Assembly: GCA_016219455.1 (NCBI GenBank)
Contig: JACRMZ010000102.1
Span: forward strand, 1 to 7,647
Length of the DNA: 7,647 nt
Source: Candidatus Aenigmatarchaeota archaeon
Lineage (GTDB): Archaea > Aenigmatarchaeota > Aenigmatarchaeia > PWEA01 > JACRMZ01
Direction: 5' to 3'
Each line of letters starts with the position of its first letter. Position 1 is the stretch's first letter. The notes under the pieces were generated by a model. That model worked only from the letters and a program-made list of their open reading frames with translations. It made no database searches and was not told the DNA's origin. The position numbers and the translations under genes are program-made. Below, piece after piece: positions 1-5,954 of the stretch.

Positions 1-306
1 CTTTTCAATCTCGCCAAGGAGGATTGGTATCTCTTCGGGCTTGTGCTGCCCGTCCGAGTCTAGCGTGATTATCACCGATGCCCCGAGTTCGAGTGCCTTC
101 TCAAATCCACTGCGCAACGCCGTGCCTTTGCCGAAGTTCCTGGGGAATTTTATAACGTATGCTCCGGCAGACTCCGCTTCATCTCCGCTTCTATCAGAAT
201 ACCCATCATCGACAAAAATCACCCTATCCACGTAGCCAAGGGTTTTTTTGACAATCTCATTAACAAATTTTTCAACGTCCTTGCCAGGCATTACGGCTAT
301 TATCAC
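1..306 (-). CDS. Family 2 glycosyltransferase, N-terminal part (runs off the left edge)
   Basis: The reverse strand from 306 down to 1 reads open for 102 codons and continues past the window. It shows the GT-A fold of GT2 enzymes: an opening strand (IIAVMP, residues 2-7), the nucleotide-binding VDDGYSD (32-38), NFGKGTALRSGF (57-68) and a DxD metal motif, D83-S-D85, followed by GQH. This pattern is closest to dolichol-phosphate mannose/glucose synthases and related GT2 enzymes, which move a sugar from a nucleotide donor to a lipid or glycan in the cytoplasm. The start is a GTG: an in-frame TAG lies six codons upstream, and a TATA-like box sits about 25 bases before it. The usual PxYNEE motif is replaced by PGKDVEK, which is unusual. 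It lies 23 bases downstream of the family 4 glycosyltransferase, so it probably acts in the same glycan pathway. The acceptor and any C-terminal membrane helices are not visible. Confidence 0.9.
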   Translation of the reverse strand, partial: MIIAVMPGKDVEKFVNEIVKKTLGYVDRVIFVDDGYSDRSGDEAESAGAYVIKFPRNFGKGTALRSGFEKALELGASVIITLDSDGQHKPEEIPILLGEIEK

Positions 307-325
307 AGCGATAATTGGACGCTAA

Positions 326-336
326 GGTTTTAATCC
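326..336 (-). promoter_or_regulatory. Putative TATA box of the GT2 gene, over the GT4 stop codon
   Basis: On the minus strand this reads GGATTAAAACC and contains the TAA stop of the upstream glycosyltransferase (330-332). Its centre is about 25 bases from the GTG at 306, the usual archaeal TATA-to-transcription-start distance, so the GT2 message could be leaderless. The match to the consensus is only moderate, and read-through from the upstream gene is equally possible. Confidence 0.4.
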
Positions 337-1487
337 CGTGTTTCAAAGAGCTTCCGGTATCGCTTGAAAATAGCGTCTTTATCATAGTTTTTCATGGCTG
401 CCTTGCATCTGCTCTCATACTCTGCGGTTTTTTCAATCACGTCCATTACGCACTCAGCCAGCCCGTCCTCATAGCACACTTTTCCTATCCCTTCCTTCGA
501 AACGAGCTCTGCAAGCCCGCCGCTTCCTTTGAGGGCAATTGTTGGTATGCCATACGCTGCAGCTTCGAGTGCCACAATGCCAAAAGGCTCCGGCCATCTT
601 GATGGCGCAACCAGAGCAGACGCGCCTTTGAGAATATCAAAGCGTTCATCACCCATGAAACCCCTGAGATTTATCCCGATGTCTTTCCTGTCCAGTTTTG
701 AGGACAGCGGGCCTTTGCCGATAACATCAATTTCGACATCATTGAGCGCCTGGGCAAGCGGGACCAGAAGGTCTGCGCCCTTGTTTTTTGTCAATCTCCC
801 CACGAATACGATTTTCCGTTTTCCATGCTCCCGTGTGCCGTGTTTCCCGAAGAACGGATAGGGGATAACTTCGCTCTCGTATCCGTATTTCCCAAGCTGT
901 TTCTTCACAAACTCTGAATGGCAGACTTTTCTCATTCCAGAAAGCACATCCTTTTTCATGCGGCTTTCCATGCGCAAAAGCGGAATAGCGAGCGGGAACA
1001 GGGGCGCAGAAAACTTTTTTGAGAGGCATGTGGAGCATTCCCACGACTCGCCTTTCTGGCAAAATCCCCTGTCATCCTTGTAAAGGTCCTTTGAGAAGCA
1101 TATCGGCCAGTAGTCGTGGACATCAAGCAGCGACGGGATTCCCATTTTCTGCGCGGCCGTCAAGACAGAAAAAGAAAGGTGGTATGTGTTGTTTGCGTAG
1201 AAAAAATCTATCTTCTCCTTCTCTATTATGCCAGAAACCTTTTTCTCCACAGCCGTTGAGAAGTTCCATGGAAGCGTTAATCCTGGAATCTGCCGCATAT
1301 GCCTGAAATGAAACGGCGACGATTCTATCCTGTACGTTTTGAATCCCGTCTCTTTGACAAACGAAGAAGTGAGTATGACTGGCTCAAATCCCTCATCCTT
1401 CAGGTATATGGCCATCTCCTTGAGGAACAAGTCTGCGCCACCTGCTATTGTTGGGGCGAAGAAGTCGTTTGCGATAAGAAGCTTCAT
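330..1487 (-). CDS. Family 4 (GT-B) glycosyltransferase
   Basis: A 385-residue GT-B enzyme of normal length for family GT4, which retains the anomeric configuration when moving a sugar from a nucleotide donor. The N-terminal acceptor domain begins with MKLLIANDFFAP and the glycine loop AGGAD (15-19). The donor domain begins near 225 (KIVFVGRLTKNKG) and carries the EX7E motif E300...E308 (EPFGIVALE). H124-D125-Y126 is a common GT4 motif after the fourth strand. An inserted segment has four cysteines, C130, C143, C151 and C154, ending in a CxxC, which could bind a metal. There is no signal peptide, so the enzyme should be cytoplasmic or membrane-peripheral. The ATG at 1485-1487 lies about 24 bases from the AT core of the divergent promoter and has no Shine-Dalgarno motif. 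With the adjoining GT2 gene and the AglB homologue across the promoter, a role in lipid-linked glycan assembly is likely; the sugar specificity cannot be read. Confidence 0.93.
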   Translation of the reverse strand: MKLLIANDFFAPTIAGGADLFLKEMAIYLKDEGFEPVILTSSFVKETGFKTYRIESSPFHFRHMRQIPGLTLPWNFSTAVEKKVSGIIEKEKIDFFYANNTYHLSFSVLTAAQKMGIPSLLDVHDYWPICFSKDLYKDDRGFCQKGESWECSTCLSKKFSAPLFPLAIPLLRMESRMKKDVLSGMRKVCHSEFVKKQLGKYGYESEVIPYPFFGKHGTREHGKRKIVFVGRLTKNKGADLLVPLAQALNDVEIDVIGKGPLSSKLDRKDIGINLRGFMGDERFDILKGASALVAPSRWPEPFGIVALEAAAYGIPTIALKGSGGLAELVSKEGIGKVCYEDGLAECVMDVIEKTAEYESRCKAAMKNYDKDAIFKRYRKLFETRD

Positions 1488-1493
1488 GAAAGA

Positions 1494-1525
1494 AACTCAA
1501 GGGACTTTTTATTTATCCTTGGGTT
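1494..1525. promoter_or_regulatory. Divergent promoter with a single AT core flanked by an inverted repeat
   Basis: The two divergent start codons (1487 minus, 1539 plus) are only 51 bases apart. Between them is one AT-rich core, TTTTTATTTAT (1506-1516), read on the minus strand as ATAAATAAAAA. Its centre is about 24 bases from the minus-strand ATG and about 27 from the plus-strand ATG, so one TATA element could serve both directions with leaderless transcripts. The core is flanked by AACTCAAGG (1494-1502) and CCTTGGGTT (1517-1525), an inverted repeat matching at 8 of 9 positions. These arms lie where the TFB recognition element would sit for each direction. They could also be the site of a dimeric regulator. 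Confidence 0.6.
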
Positions 1526-1538
1526 CAGAAGGGAAAGC

Positions 1539-2231
1539 ATGGACTACGACAGGGCATACTTTGACAACATGGAACGGACATACAAAACGTTCGACAGGAT
1601 ACGCGCCAAGACCATTATCGCATTCATGGGAAAAAATGCCCCAAAAGGCGGCATCGTTCTTGATGCAGGATGCGGTTCAGGTTTCTATTTTCCATACATT
1701 TCAGCGTTTTGCGGCAATCTATACGGCATAGAGTTCAGTTCAGAAGGCGCAGAAATGGCCAAGAAAAGGATTCCCCATGGAAAAGGCGAAGTGTTCGTGG
1801 GAAGCATAACAGAGCCGTTCCAATTGGAGCCAGAAAGCGTGGATTTCATACTTTGCTCAGAAGTCCTGGAGCACATCGAAGCACTTGATAAGGTCTTTGA
1901 TGAATTCCTCCGTGTCCTGAAAAAGGACGGGAAGATTCTGGTGACTGTCCCGAACTTCGCATTCCTCAGCTTTGAATACCTAAGGGAAATGTTCTTCACA
2001 AAGGATCCTACGCACGTGCACAGGAAATCGAAGAAGGAGTGGGAGCGTTTGCTGGGAAAACGGTTCAAAATAGCGAAGTCTTTCACATCCTCGTTCCATC
2101 CGTCATTCGTCCTTTATGCGCTTGGCGTCCCGGATTCACTCACGCTTTTTGCCGAGAAAATAGTCCGTTTATTGCCGGTAATGAGGAATCTGGGGCGCGA
2201 GAACATCTTCCTCCTCTCTAAGCCATTATAA
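1539..2231 (+). CDS. Class I SAM-dependent methyltransferase (Methyltransf_11-like)
   Basis: A 230-residue cytoplasmic protein with the Rossmann-like SAM fold. Motif I is VLDAGCGSG (40-48), the acidic residue ending strand 2 is E65 (YGIEFS), motif III is VDFILCSEVLEH (101-112), and the strand 5 region is FLRVLKKDGKILVTVPN (123-139). The later DPTHVHRKSKKEW (156-168) resembles methyltransferases found in surface-glycan clusters. The reading frame is open upstream to 1299, but those 80 codons lie antisense within the GT4 gene; the ATG at 1539 is about 27 bases from the divergent TATA core and starts a protein of normal length. It is followed after 27 bases by the oligosaccharyltransferase gene. 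The most likely job is methylating a sugar of the lipid-linked or protein-linked glycan, as AglP does in Haloferax. The substrate is inferred from context only. Confidence 0.9.
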   Translation: MDYDRAYFDNMERTYKTFDRIRAKTIIAFMGKNAPKGGIVLDAGCGSGFYFPYISAFCGNLYGIEFSSEGAEMAKKRIPHGKGEVFVGSITEPFQLEPESVDFILCSEVLEHIEALDKVFDEFLRVLKKDGKILVTVPNFAFLSFEYLREMFFTKDPTHVHRKSKKEWERLLGKRFKIAKSFTSSFHPSFVLYALGVPDSLTLFAEKIVRLLPVMRNLGRENIFLLSKPL

Positions 2232-2233
2232 AT
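2226..2233 (+). promoter_or_regulatory. Putative TATA box of the oligosaccharyltransferase gene
   Basis: TTATAAAT overlaps the TAA stop codon of the methyltransferase (2229-2231). Its centre is about 29 bases before the ATG at 2259, and no Shine-Dalgarno motif is present in between, so a nearly leaderless transcript is expected. The gene may also be reached by read-through from the divergent promoter. Confidence 0.55.
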
Positions 2234-2258
2234 CCTTTTCAAGCAAACCCTAGCTAGT

Positions 2259-4844
2259 ATGCCGGATTTTGAAATAACGCCGAAGAAAATCACCGCTTAT
2301 GCAAAGGAGCATTGGAAACTCCTGCTTCTTGTTTTCATCTTCCTCATCGCCTACAGTGTCCGCCTCCCGACTGCGTCAAGCAGGTTTCTCCAGACGTACG
2401 ACCCGTCGCTTTTCCAGCGGTACACAGAATACATAATCAACAATGGCTTTCTGCCAAAGTGGGACGAGTTCAGCTATTATCCACCGGGACGCCCGCTGAA
2501 CTACCCGCCGCTTATGTTCTACGCAAGCGCGTATCTCTACAAGCTGTATAACCTGCTTTCCCCGACTGGTGTCGTGGAGTTCCTCAAGTACCTTGCAGCG
2601 ATATACGGCGCGATTTCCGTTTTCCCCGCATATATGCTTGGAAAGGAGTTCGGCGACAGGAACACAGGCCTGCTTGCAGCGTTATTCGTTGGCATCAGCC
2701 CGGCTATTTTGACAAGGACGATGGCCGCGTTTTACGACACGGATTCGATAGTCGTGTTCTTTTCATTGGTATCGATGTATCTCATTATCCGTTCTCTCCG
2801 AAAAGCGCACGAGATTTTCAGGGAGAACCAGTTTGATAACCGTTTCCACGCAGCGATAAATAAAAATTCCACGTATTTCATAGCGGCAATTGTTGGAATA
2901 TTGTTTTTAGGCTTTCTTGTTCCAGCTTTCAGCCAGCAGTTCTCCCCAATAGCATCGATGCTTAATATCGGTTTTGCCGTTGCGTTCGCATTCTTCTATT
3001 GGAAGACGCTGGGAAAGATGGCAAAAGAGCTTGCCGTTGGCGCGCTTGGCTTAGTTATATTCTCTTTTGCCTGGCCCGATTCGTGGTACATACCTATAAT
3101 AGTCGGCGGAGGCGGTCTGGTCTACTTCCTAGTGCTTTGGTTTTTCGGCGACTCCTCGTGGATCCATGGAAAACGCGAGACGATGCCGTCTTTCAGCGAA
3201 AGGTTCCCGATGGCGTTCACGTCATCAATGTGGTTTTCCGTTTCGATTTTCCTGATATTCATAACCGCTCTGGCTGCAATGACTGTTTTCGGCTATACCC
3301 CAGTCAAGGACGTGCTGTTCCTTTTCAAGTTCACCCGTAACGTCGCCAGCGACCTCATAGTCAACATCTCCGTTGCCGAACTCCAGCCGCTTAACATCTT
3401 TGGCAACGCCTGGGACCAGTTGTTCCAGCAGGTCAACGTCCCGATATTGTTCATGCTTGGCGGCCCGCTCCTTTTGCTGAGGCGAAACCGCCTGAATGGC
3501 TCAATACTTTTCATCTGGACTGCAGTGACATTTTATTCAATCATAACAGGCATCCGTTTCATGGTGGTCTTCGCGCCAGCTGCTGCTCTAGGCGCTGCCG
3601 TCTACCTTTCGGAATCTTACAGGTCGATAAAGGAATACGGAAGCTACGCGCCTCTTATCGCGCTTTCGCTTTACGTCGCAGTCATATGGGGGCTTTCAAA
3701 AGTCGTCACGTCCGTATCGATACTGATGCTTCTTGGGATACTCATGGCAGTTACGGGAAAGCAGAGCATCATTGATAAAGCAAGGAAGAGCACAGCAGTT
3801 GCCGCCATGGCTTTCATGGCTCCGTTGTTGACTTTCCTGCTATTGTACTTCCTGCTGCCAAACAAGTTTGAAGCGCTGATTTTGACGTCGGTTTTCGGAA
3901 TCCTTTTGCTTTTCATGAAAACCGAGGAGACAGAAGGTGAGATAGCGAAGGTAAGCACGGCTTCCGCGCTTGCCAGCGCCATCTTGGCGTGCGTTATAAT
4001 AATATCTATCAGCGCCGCCACGACATTGTCCATAGGCGGCGGCGACCTGCTTGACGGCAACTGGAACCAGGCCTACACATGGCTGAAAGACAACACTGCA
4101 AAAAATTCTGTTGTGGGGAGCTGGTGGGATCCGGGCCACGACATTGCCAATTATGCGAAAAGAAGGAACATCGCAGACGGCGCGCACTGCCCTGACGGGG
4201 ATTGCACGCCGGGTTTGAACACAAGGATAACGCATCTCGGCAAAATATTCTGCACCACCAATGAGGACGAAGCCTTTACGCTTCTCACAAAGTACCGCGG
4301 CGACGCAAGCGAGATGTATTGGATTGCCTCAGACGACCTTGTCGGGAAGTTCCGCTGGCTGCAGTATTTCGGATGCGCGTGCGATGGCGTCGGCCAGTAC
4401 ACAAAGGACGGCCAGCAGAAATGCCCGCTTTATTCCCAACTACCGGCGCAGAACGCAGGCTATGACCAGTCCGGGAACATCGGCATCTATTATTACGCAG
4501 GCGGCCCCATCTTAGTCAAGCAGAACAACAGGTGGGTTGCCGCCTACCGCGATGGGAACAACACTTTCCTTTTCAAGAAGCAGGTCATTTTCAGCGATGC
4601 CGGAGTGCCGCAAGTGTTTGATTACACCGGGCAAAACAACACCCTTCCAAGCGGGGGGACAGTGTGGGTTCATCCTTCCAAAGGGTACATGGTATACATC
4701 CCTCCGCAGCTGGAAAACGCGCTTTTCACAAGGATGTTCTTTTACCAGGAGCCGGAAACAAAGCATTTTGAGCTTGCATACAACTCCGGGAACATAAAAA
4801 TATACAAAGCGAAGCTCCAGCCAATAGAGCCGAAATCACCTTAA
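2259..4844 (+). CDS. aglB: Oligosaccharyltransferase, STT3/AglB family
   Basis: An 861-residue membrane protein that transfers a glycan from a dolichol-linked donor to Asn in N-X-S/T sequons on the outer face of the membrane. The N-terminal two thirds (about 20-590) hold many hydrophobic segments, roughly 13-17 by eye. Expected catalytic positions are present: D48 (TYDPS) in the first external loop, the second acidic motif D160-T-D162, the SVAE form of the TIxE motif (371-374) that binds the +2 Ser/Thr side, R433 (GIRFMVVFAP), and the hallmark SWWDPG (621-626). D693...K697 (DDLVGKF) looks like a variant of the DK motif. The external C-terminal domain is about 270 residues long. It contains six cysteines, C644, C649, C665, C706, C708 and C722. 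The start is supported by the TATA box 29 bases upstream. It is the central enzyme of this glycosylation locus. Confidence 0.96.
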   Translation: MPDFEITPKKITAYAKEHWKLLLLVFIFLIAYSVRLPTASSRFLQTYDPSLFQRYTEYIINNGFLPKWDEFSYYPPGRPLNYPPLMFYASAYLYKLYNLLSPTGVVEFLKYLAAIYGAISVFPAYMLGKEFGDRNTGLLAALFVGISPAILTRTMAAFYDTDSIVVFFSLVSMYLIIRSLRKAHEIFRENQFDNRFHAAINKNSTYFIAAIVGILFLGFLVPAFSQQFSPIASMLNIGFAVAFAFFYWKTLGKMAKELAVGALGLVIFSFAWPDSWYIPIIVGGGGLVYFLVLWFFGDSSWIHGKRETMPSFSERFPMAFTSSMWFSVSIFLIFITALAAMTVFGYTPVKDVLFLFKFTRNVASDLIVNISVAELQPLNIFGNAWDQLFQQVNVPILFMLGGPLLLLRRNRLNGSILFIWTAVTFYSIITGIRFMVVFAPAAALGAAVYLSESYRSIKEYGSYAPLIALSLYVAVIWGLSKVVTSVSILMLLGILMAVTGKQSIIDKARKSTAVAAMAFMAPLLTFLLLYFLLPNKFEALILTSVFGILLLFMKTEETEGEIAKVSTASALASAILACVIIISISAATTLSIGGGDLLDGNWNQAYTWLKDNTAKNSVVGSWWDPGHDIANYAKRRNIADGAHCPDGDCTPGLNTRITHLGKIFCTTNEDEAFTLLTKYRGDASEMYWIASDDLVGKFRWLQYFGCACDGVGQYTKDGQQKCPLYSQLPAQNAGYDQSGNIGIYYYAGGPILVKQNNRWVAAYRDGNNTFLFKKQVIFSDAGVPQVFDYTGQNNTLPSGGTVWVHPSKGYMVYIPPQLENALFTRMFFYQEPETKHFELAYNSGNIKIYKAKLQPIEPKSP

Positions 4845-4850
4845 AGGGCG

Positions 4851-4858
4851 TTTCAAAA
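4851..4858 (+). promoter_or_regulatory. Weak TATA-like box before the VOC protein
   Basis: TTTCAAAA lies seven bases after the AglB stop and about 28 bases before the ATG at 4883. It is a poor match to the archaeal consensus. Its only support is the spacing, and co-transcription with aglB is a real alternative because the gap is just 38 bases. Confidence 0.25.
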
Positions 4859-4882
4859 TCCAGTTGAAAGTTCAATCAAAAG

Positions 4883-5293
4883 ATGGCCATGTCATTCAAT
4901 ATAGCTCACGTCGAAATCAATGCAAGTAATTTTCACAAGTCCTGCCGATTTTATCAGAAGCTTTTTTACTTTTTGGGATACAAAAAGAAATACAAGTTCA
5001 AAGACGGTGCAGGTTGGTCCAACGGAATCTCGACAGTGTTCATTTTTCAGTGTGATAAAAAGTTCCTCAAAAAGAAGTTCCATAGGAAAGCTCCCGGTCT
5101 AAATCACCTGGCATTTCATGCTCCCTCCAGAAAGGCCGTTGACAAACTCCACACATTGCTTCTCAGACAAAAAGTACCCGTTCTTTATGGAGGACCCAAG
5201 GAATATCCACACTACAAGGGTGGCTACTATGCCGTATATTTCGAGGACCCCGATAGGATAAAGCTTGAATTTTGTTATATGCGTAAGAAATAG
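4883..5293 (+). CDS. VOC-superfamily protein (glyoxalase/FosA-like fold)
   Basis: A 136-residue soluble protein of single-VOC-module size. It has two beta-alpha-beta-beta-beta half modules: IAHVEINASNFHKSCRFYQKLF (from residue 7) and LNHLAFHAPSRKAVDKLHTLL (from 73). It ends in the typical YFEDPDRIKLEF (119-130). H9, H75 and E129 fall at the usual metal-ligand positions, a three-ligand set like that of FosA-type enzymes; the extra Glu used by glyoxalase I appears to be Gln56. VOC proteins include lyases, dioxygenases and thiol transferases, so the reaction cannot be named. The start may be the ATG at 4883 or the one at 4889; no Shine-Dalgarno motif decides it. The gene looks richer in A+T and basic residues than its neighbours, which may hint at acquisition from elsewhere. 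Nothing ties it to glycosylation except position. Confidence 0.85.
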   Translation: MAMSFNIAHVEINASNFHKSCRFYQKLFYFLGYKKKYKFKDGAGWSNGISTVFIFQCDKKFLKKKFHRKAPGLNHLAFHAPSRKAVDKLHTLLLRQKVPVLYGGPKEYPHYKGGYYAVYFEDPDRIKLEFCYMRKK

Positions 5294-5301
5294 GTTGCCA
5301 A

Positions 5302-5332
5302 CAAACGTTTGGTAAGCCAAATCGAAGCTTAC
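5302..5332. repeat. Palindrome and inverted repeat upstream of the NDT-like gene
   Basis: A perfect 10-base palindrome, CAAACGTTTG (5302-5311), is followed directly by GTAAGC (5312-5317), which recurs inverted as GCTTAC (5327-5332). The second arm ends one base before the TATA box. TTTGG-TAAG-CCAAA (5308-5321) can also form a small hairpin. The position fits an operator or a TFB-element-proximal regulator site, or a weak transcription end for the gene before it; the arms are short enough to be chance. Confidence 0.35.
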
Positions 5333-5333
5333 G

Positions 5334-5343
5334 TTTTAATATA
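5334..5343 (+). promoter_or_regulatory. TATA box of the NDT-like gene
   Basis: TTTTAATATA is one of the best archaeal TATA matches in the window. Its centre lies about 25 bases before the GTG at 5364, with no Shine-Dalgarno motif between, so the message is probably leaderless. This spacing is the main reason for accepting the GTG start. Confidence 0.65.
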
Positions 5344-5363
5344 TTCTTCTGTAATCCCGCTCT

Positions 5364-5783
5364 GTGAAAAACAGGAAGAAGCTGATTGTCTGCGGGTCCA
5401 TCGGCTACGGCGGCATAGAGGACATTGAAGGAATGTACACAAAACTTGGCGATGAGGGCTTTGAAATCCTGAACCACATACGCGGCAAGGACATGGACTA
5501 CTCTGCGATAAGGGACTTCCGTGACGAGGACGAGCTCTGCCAGCGCATTGTGAACCATGACCTTGAGTATGTGGACAAGGCCGACGTCCTGGTTGTCATA
5601 TTCAACGGCCCCAGCTACGGGACGGCGATGGAGATGTATTATGCCAAGCAGAAGGGAAAGAAGATAGTCCTTCTTGCAGAAAAGGAAATTGCAACGCCGT
5701 GGCCAGTGCACTTTTCTGATTACGTCGTCAAGAGCCAAGACGAGCTTTTCCGCGTTCTCCGGGATTTGGAGAAGGAAGAGTAA
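5364..5783 (+). CDS. Nucleoside 2-deoxyribosyltransferase-like protein
   Basis: A 139-residue soluble protein with a Rossmann-like alpha/beta fold. It begins with a strand and loop (KLIVCGSIGYGG, 6-17). The core DKADVLVVIFNGPSYGTAME (71-90) is followed by a helix and the strand GKKIVLL (98-104). This matches the nucleoside 2-deoxyribosyltransferase superfamily, whose members cleave or exchange the N-glycosidic bond of (deoxy)nucleosides or nucleotides; E90 in GTAME is at the position of the catalytic nucleophile, with D71 or D74 as further acidic residues. Length is near that of the small single-domain enzymes. It could be a base-exchanging transferase or a hydrolase such as the Rcl/DNPH1 type; substrate cannot be told. 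The start is GTG, placed by the TATA box 25 bases upstream. It appears to be its own transcription unit, unrelated to the glycosylation genes. Confidence 0.82.
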   Translation: MKNRKKLIVCGSIGYGGIEDIEGMYTKLGDEGFEILNHIRGKDMDYSAIRDFRDEDELCQRIVNHDLEYVDKADVLVVIFNGPSYGTAMEMYYAKQKGKKIVLLAEKEIATPWPVHFSDYVVKSQDELFRVLRDLEKEE

Positions 5784-5787
5784 GCCC

Positions 5788-5794
5788 TTTAAAT
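5788..5794 (+). promoter_or_regulatory. Putative TATA box with no protein gene at the expected distance
   Basis: TTTAAAT starts four bases after the stop codon of the preceding gene. Transcription would begin near 5816, where there is no convincing coding region, only an 11-codon ORF from the ATG at 5822. The next real gene at 5955 has its own TATA box, so this box suggests a small RNA. Confidence 0.45.
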
Positions 5795-5815
5795 CGCTGG
5801 GCAATGTTCTTTTAC

Positions 5816-5920
5816 GAGGCAATGACTTTACCGTCCCAGCAGGACTTGGGGGATTGATAACACTTCGTGTCTGTCAGCCTTTGAGGATGACTGGACGGGT
5901 AGCTAATGAGCCCCACTATT
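5816..5920 (+). ncRNA. Candidate structured small RNA of unknown family
   Basis: This 171-base gap (5784-5954) holds no convincing protein. The part downstream of the TATA box can fold. TACCGTCC (5829-5836) pairs with GGACGG plus TA (5893-5901, one bulged G), and GGC (5818-5820) can pair with GCC (5910-5912), closing a domain with an internal loop that has TGA on both sides. Inside, GTCA-CCT / AGG-TGAC (5873-5891) forms a hairpin with a single G-A mismatch and a TTG loop, and ACAC-TTC-GTGT (5860-5870) forms a smaller one. Competing pairings exist, such as GTCC with GGAC (5833-5845). It lacks the T-loop of tRNA, clean C/D boxes and an ACA tail. Pairing was judged by eye, so confidence is low. 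Confidence 0.33.
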
Positions 5921-5923
5921 TGC

Positions 5924-5931
5924 GTATTTAT
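5924..5931 (+). promoter_or_regulatory. Putative TATA box of the 79-residue protein gene
   Basis: GTATTTAT has its centre about 27 bases before the ATG at 5955. No Shine-Dalgarno motif lies between them, so the transcript is probably leaderless and this start is preferred over later Met codons. Confidence 0.5.
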
Positions 5932-5954
5932 TCTCTCTTCCCAATTTTGGATTC

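Noticed and set aside
1299..1538. An 80-codon N-terminal extension of the methyltransferase reading frame
   Set aside because: It lies antisense inside the GT4 gene and crosses the divergent promoter; the ATG at 1539 gives a normal-length methyltransferase at the right distance from the TATA core.
3671..4402. Several minus-strand open frames of 70-130 codons opposite AglB
   Set aside because: They overlap one another in different frames and lie fully opposite conserved AglB sequence, including the WWDPG region; they are coding shadows.
5163..5822. A 219-codon open frame on the minus strand
   Set aside because: It runs antisense across the VOC and NDT-like genes, which both have clear family motifs; its translation shows no recognisable domain and it crosses a strong plus-strand promoter.
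5822..5857. An 11-codon ORF (MTLPSQQDLGD) just after the predicted transcript start at about 5816
   Set aside because: It is too short to support on its own and overlaps the stem arms of the RNA candidate; the ATG position may be chance.
5816..5920. tRNA, box C/D or H/ACA guide RNA
   Set aside because: There is no TTCRA-type T loop or acceptor stem, no pair of clean RTGATGA and CTGA boxes with the proper spacing, and no ACA near the 3' end.
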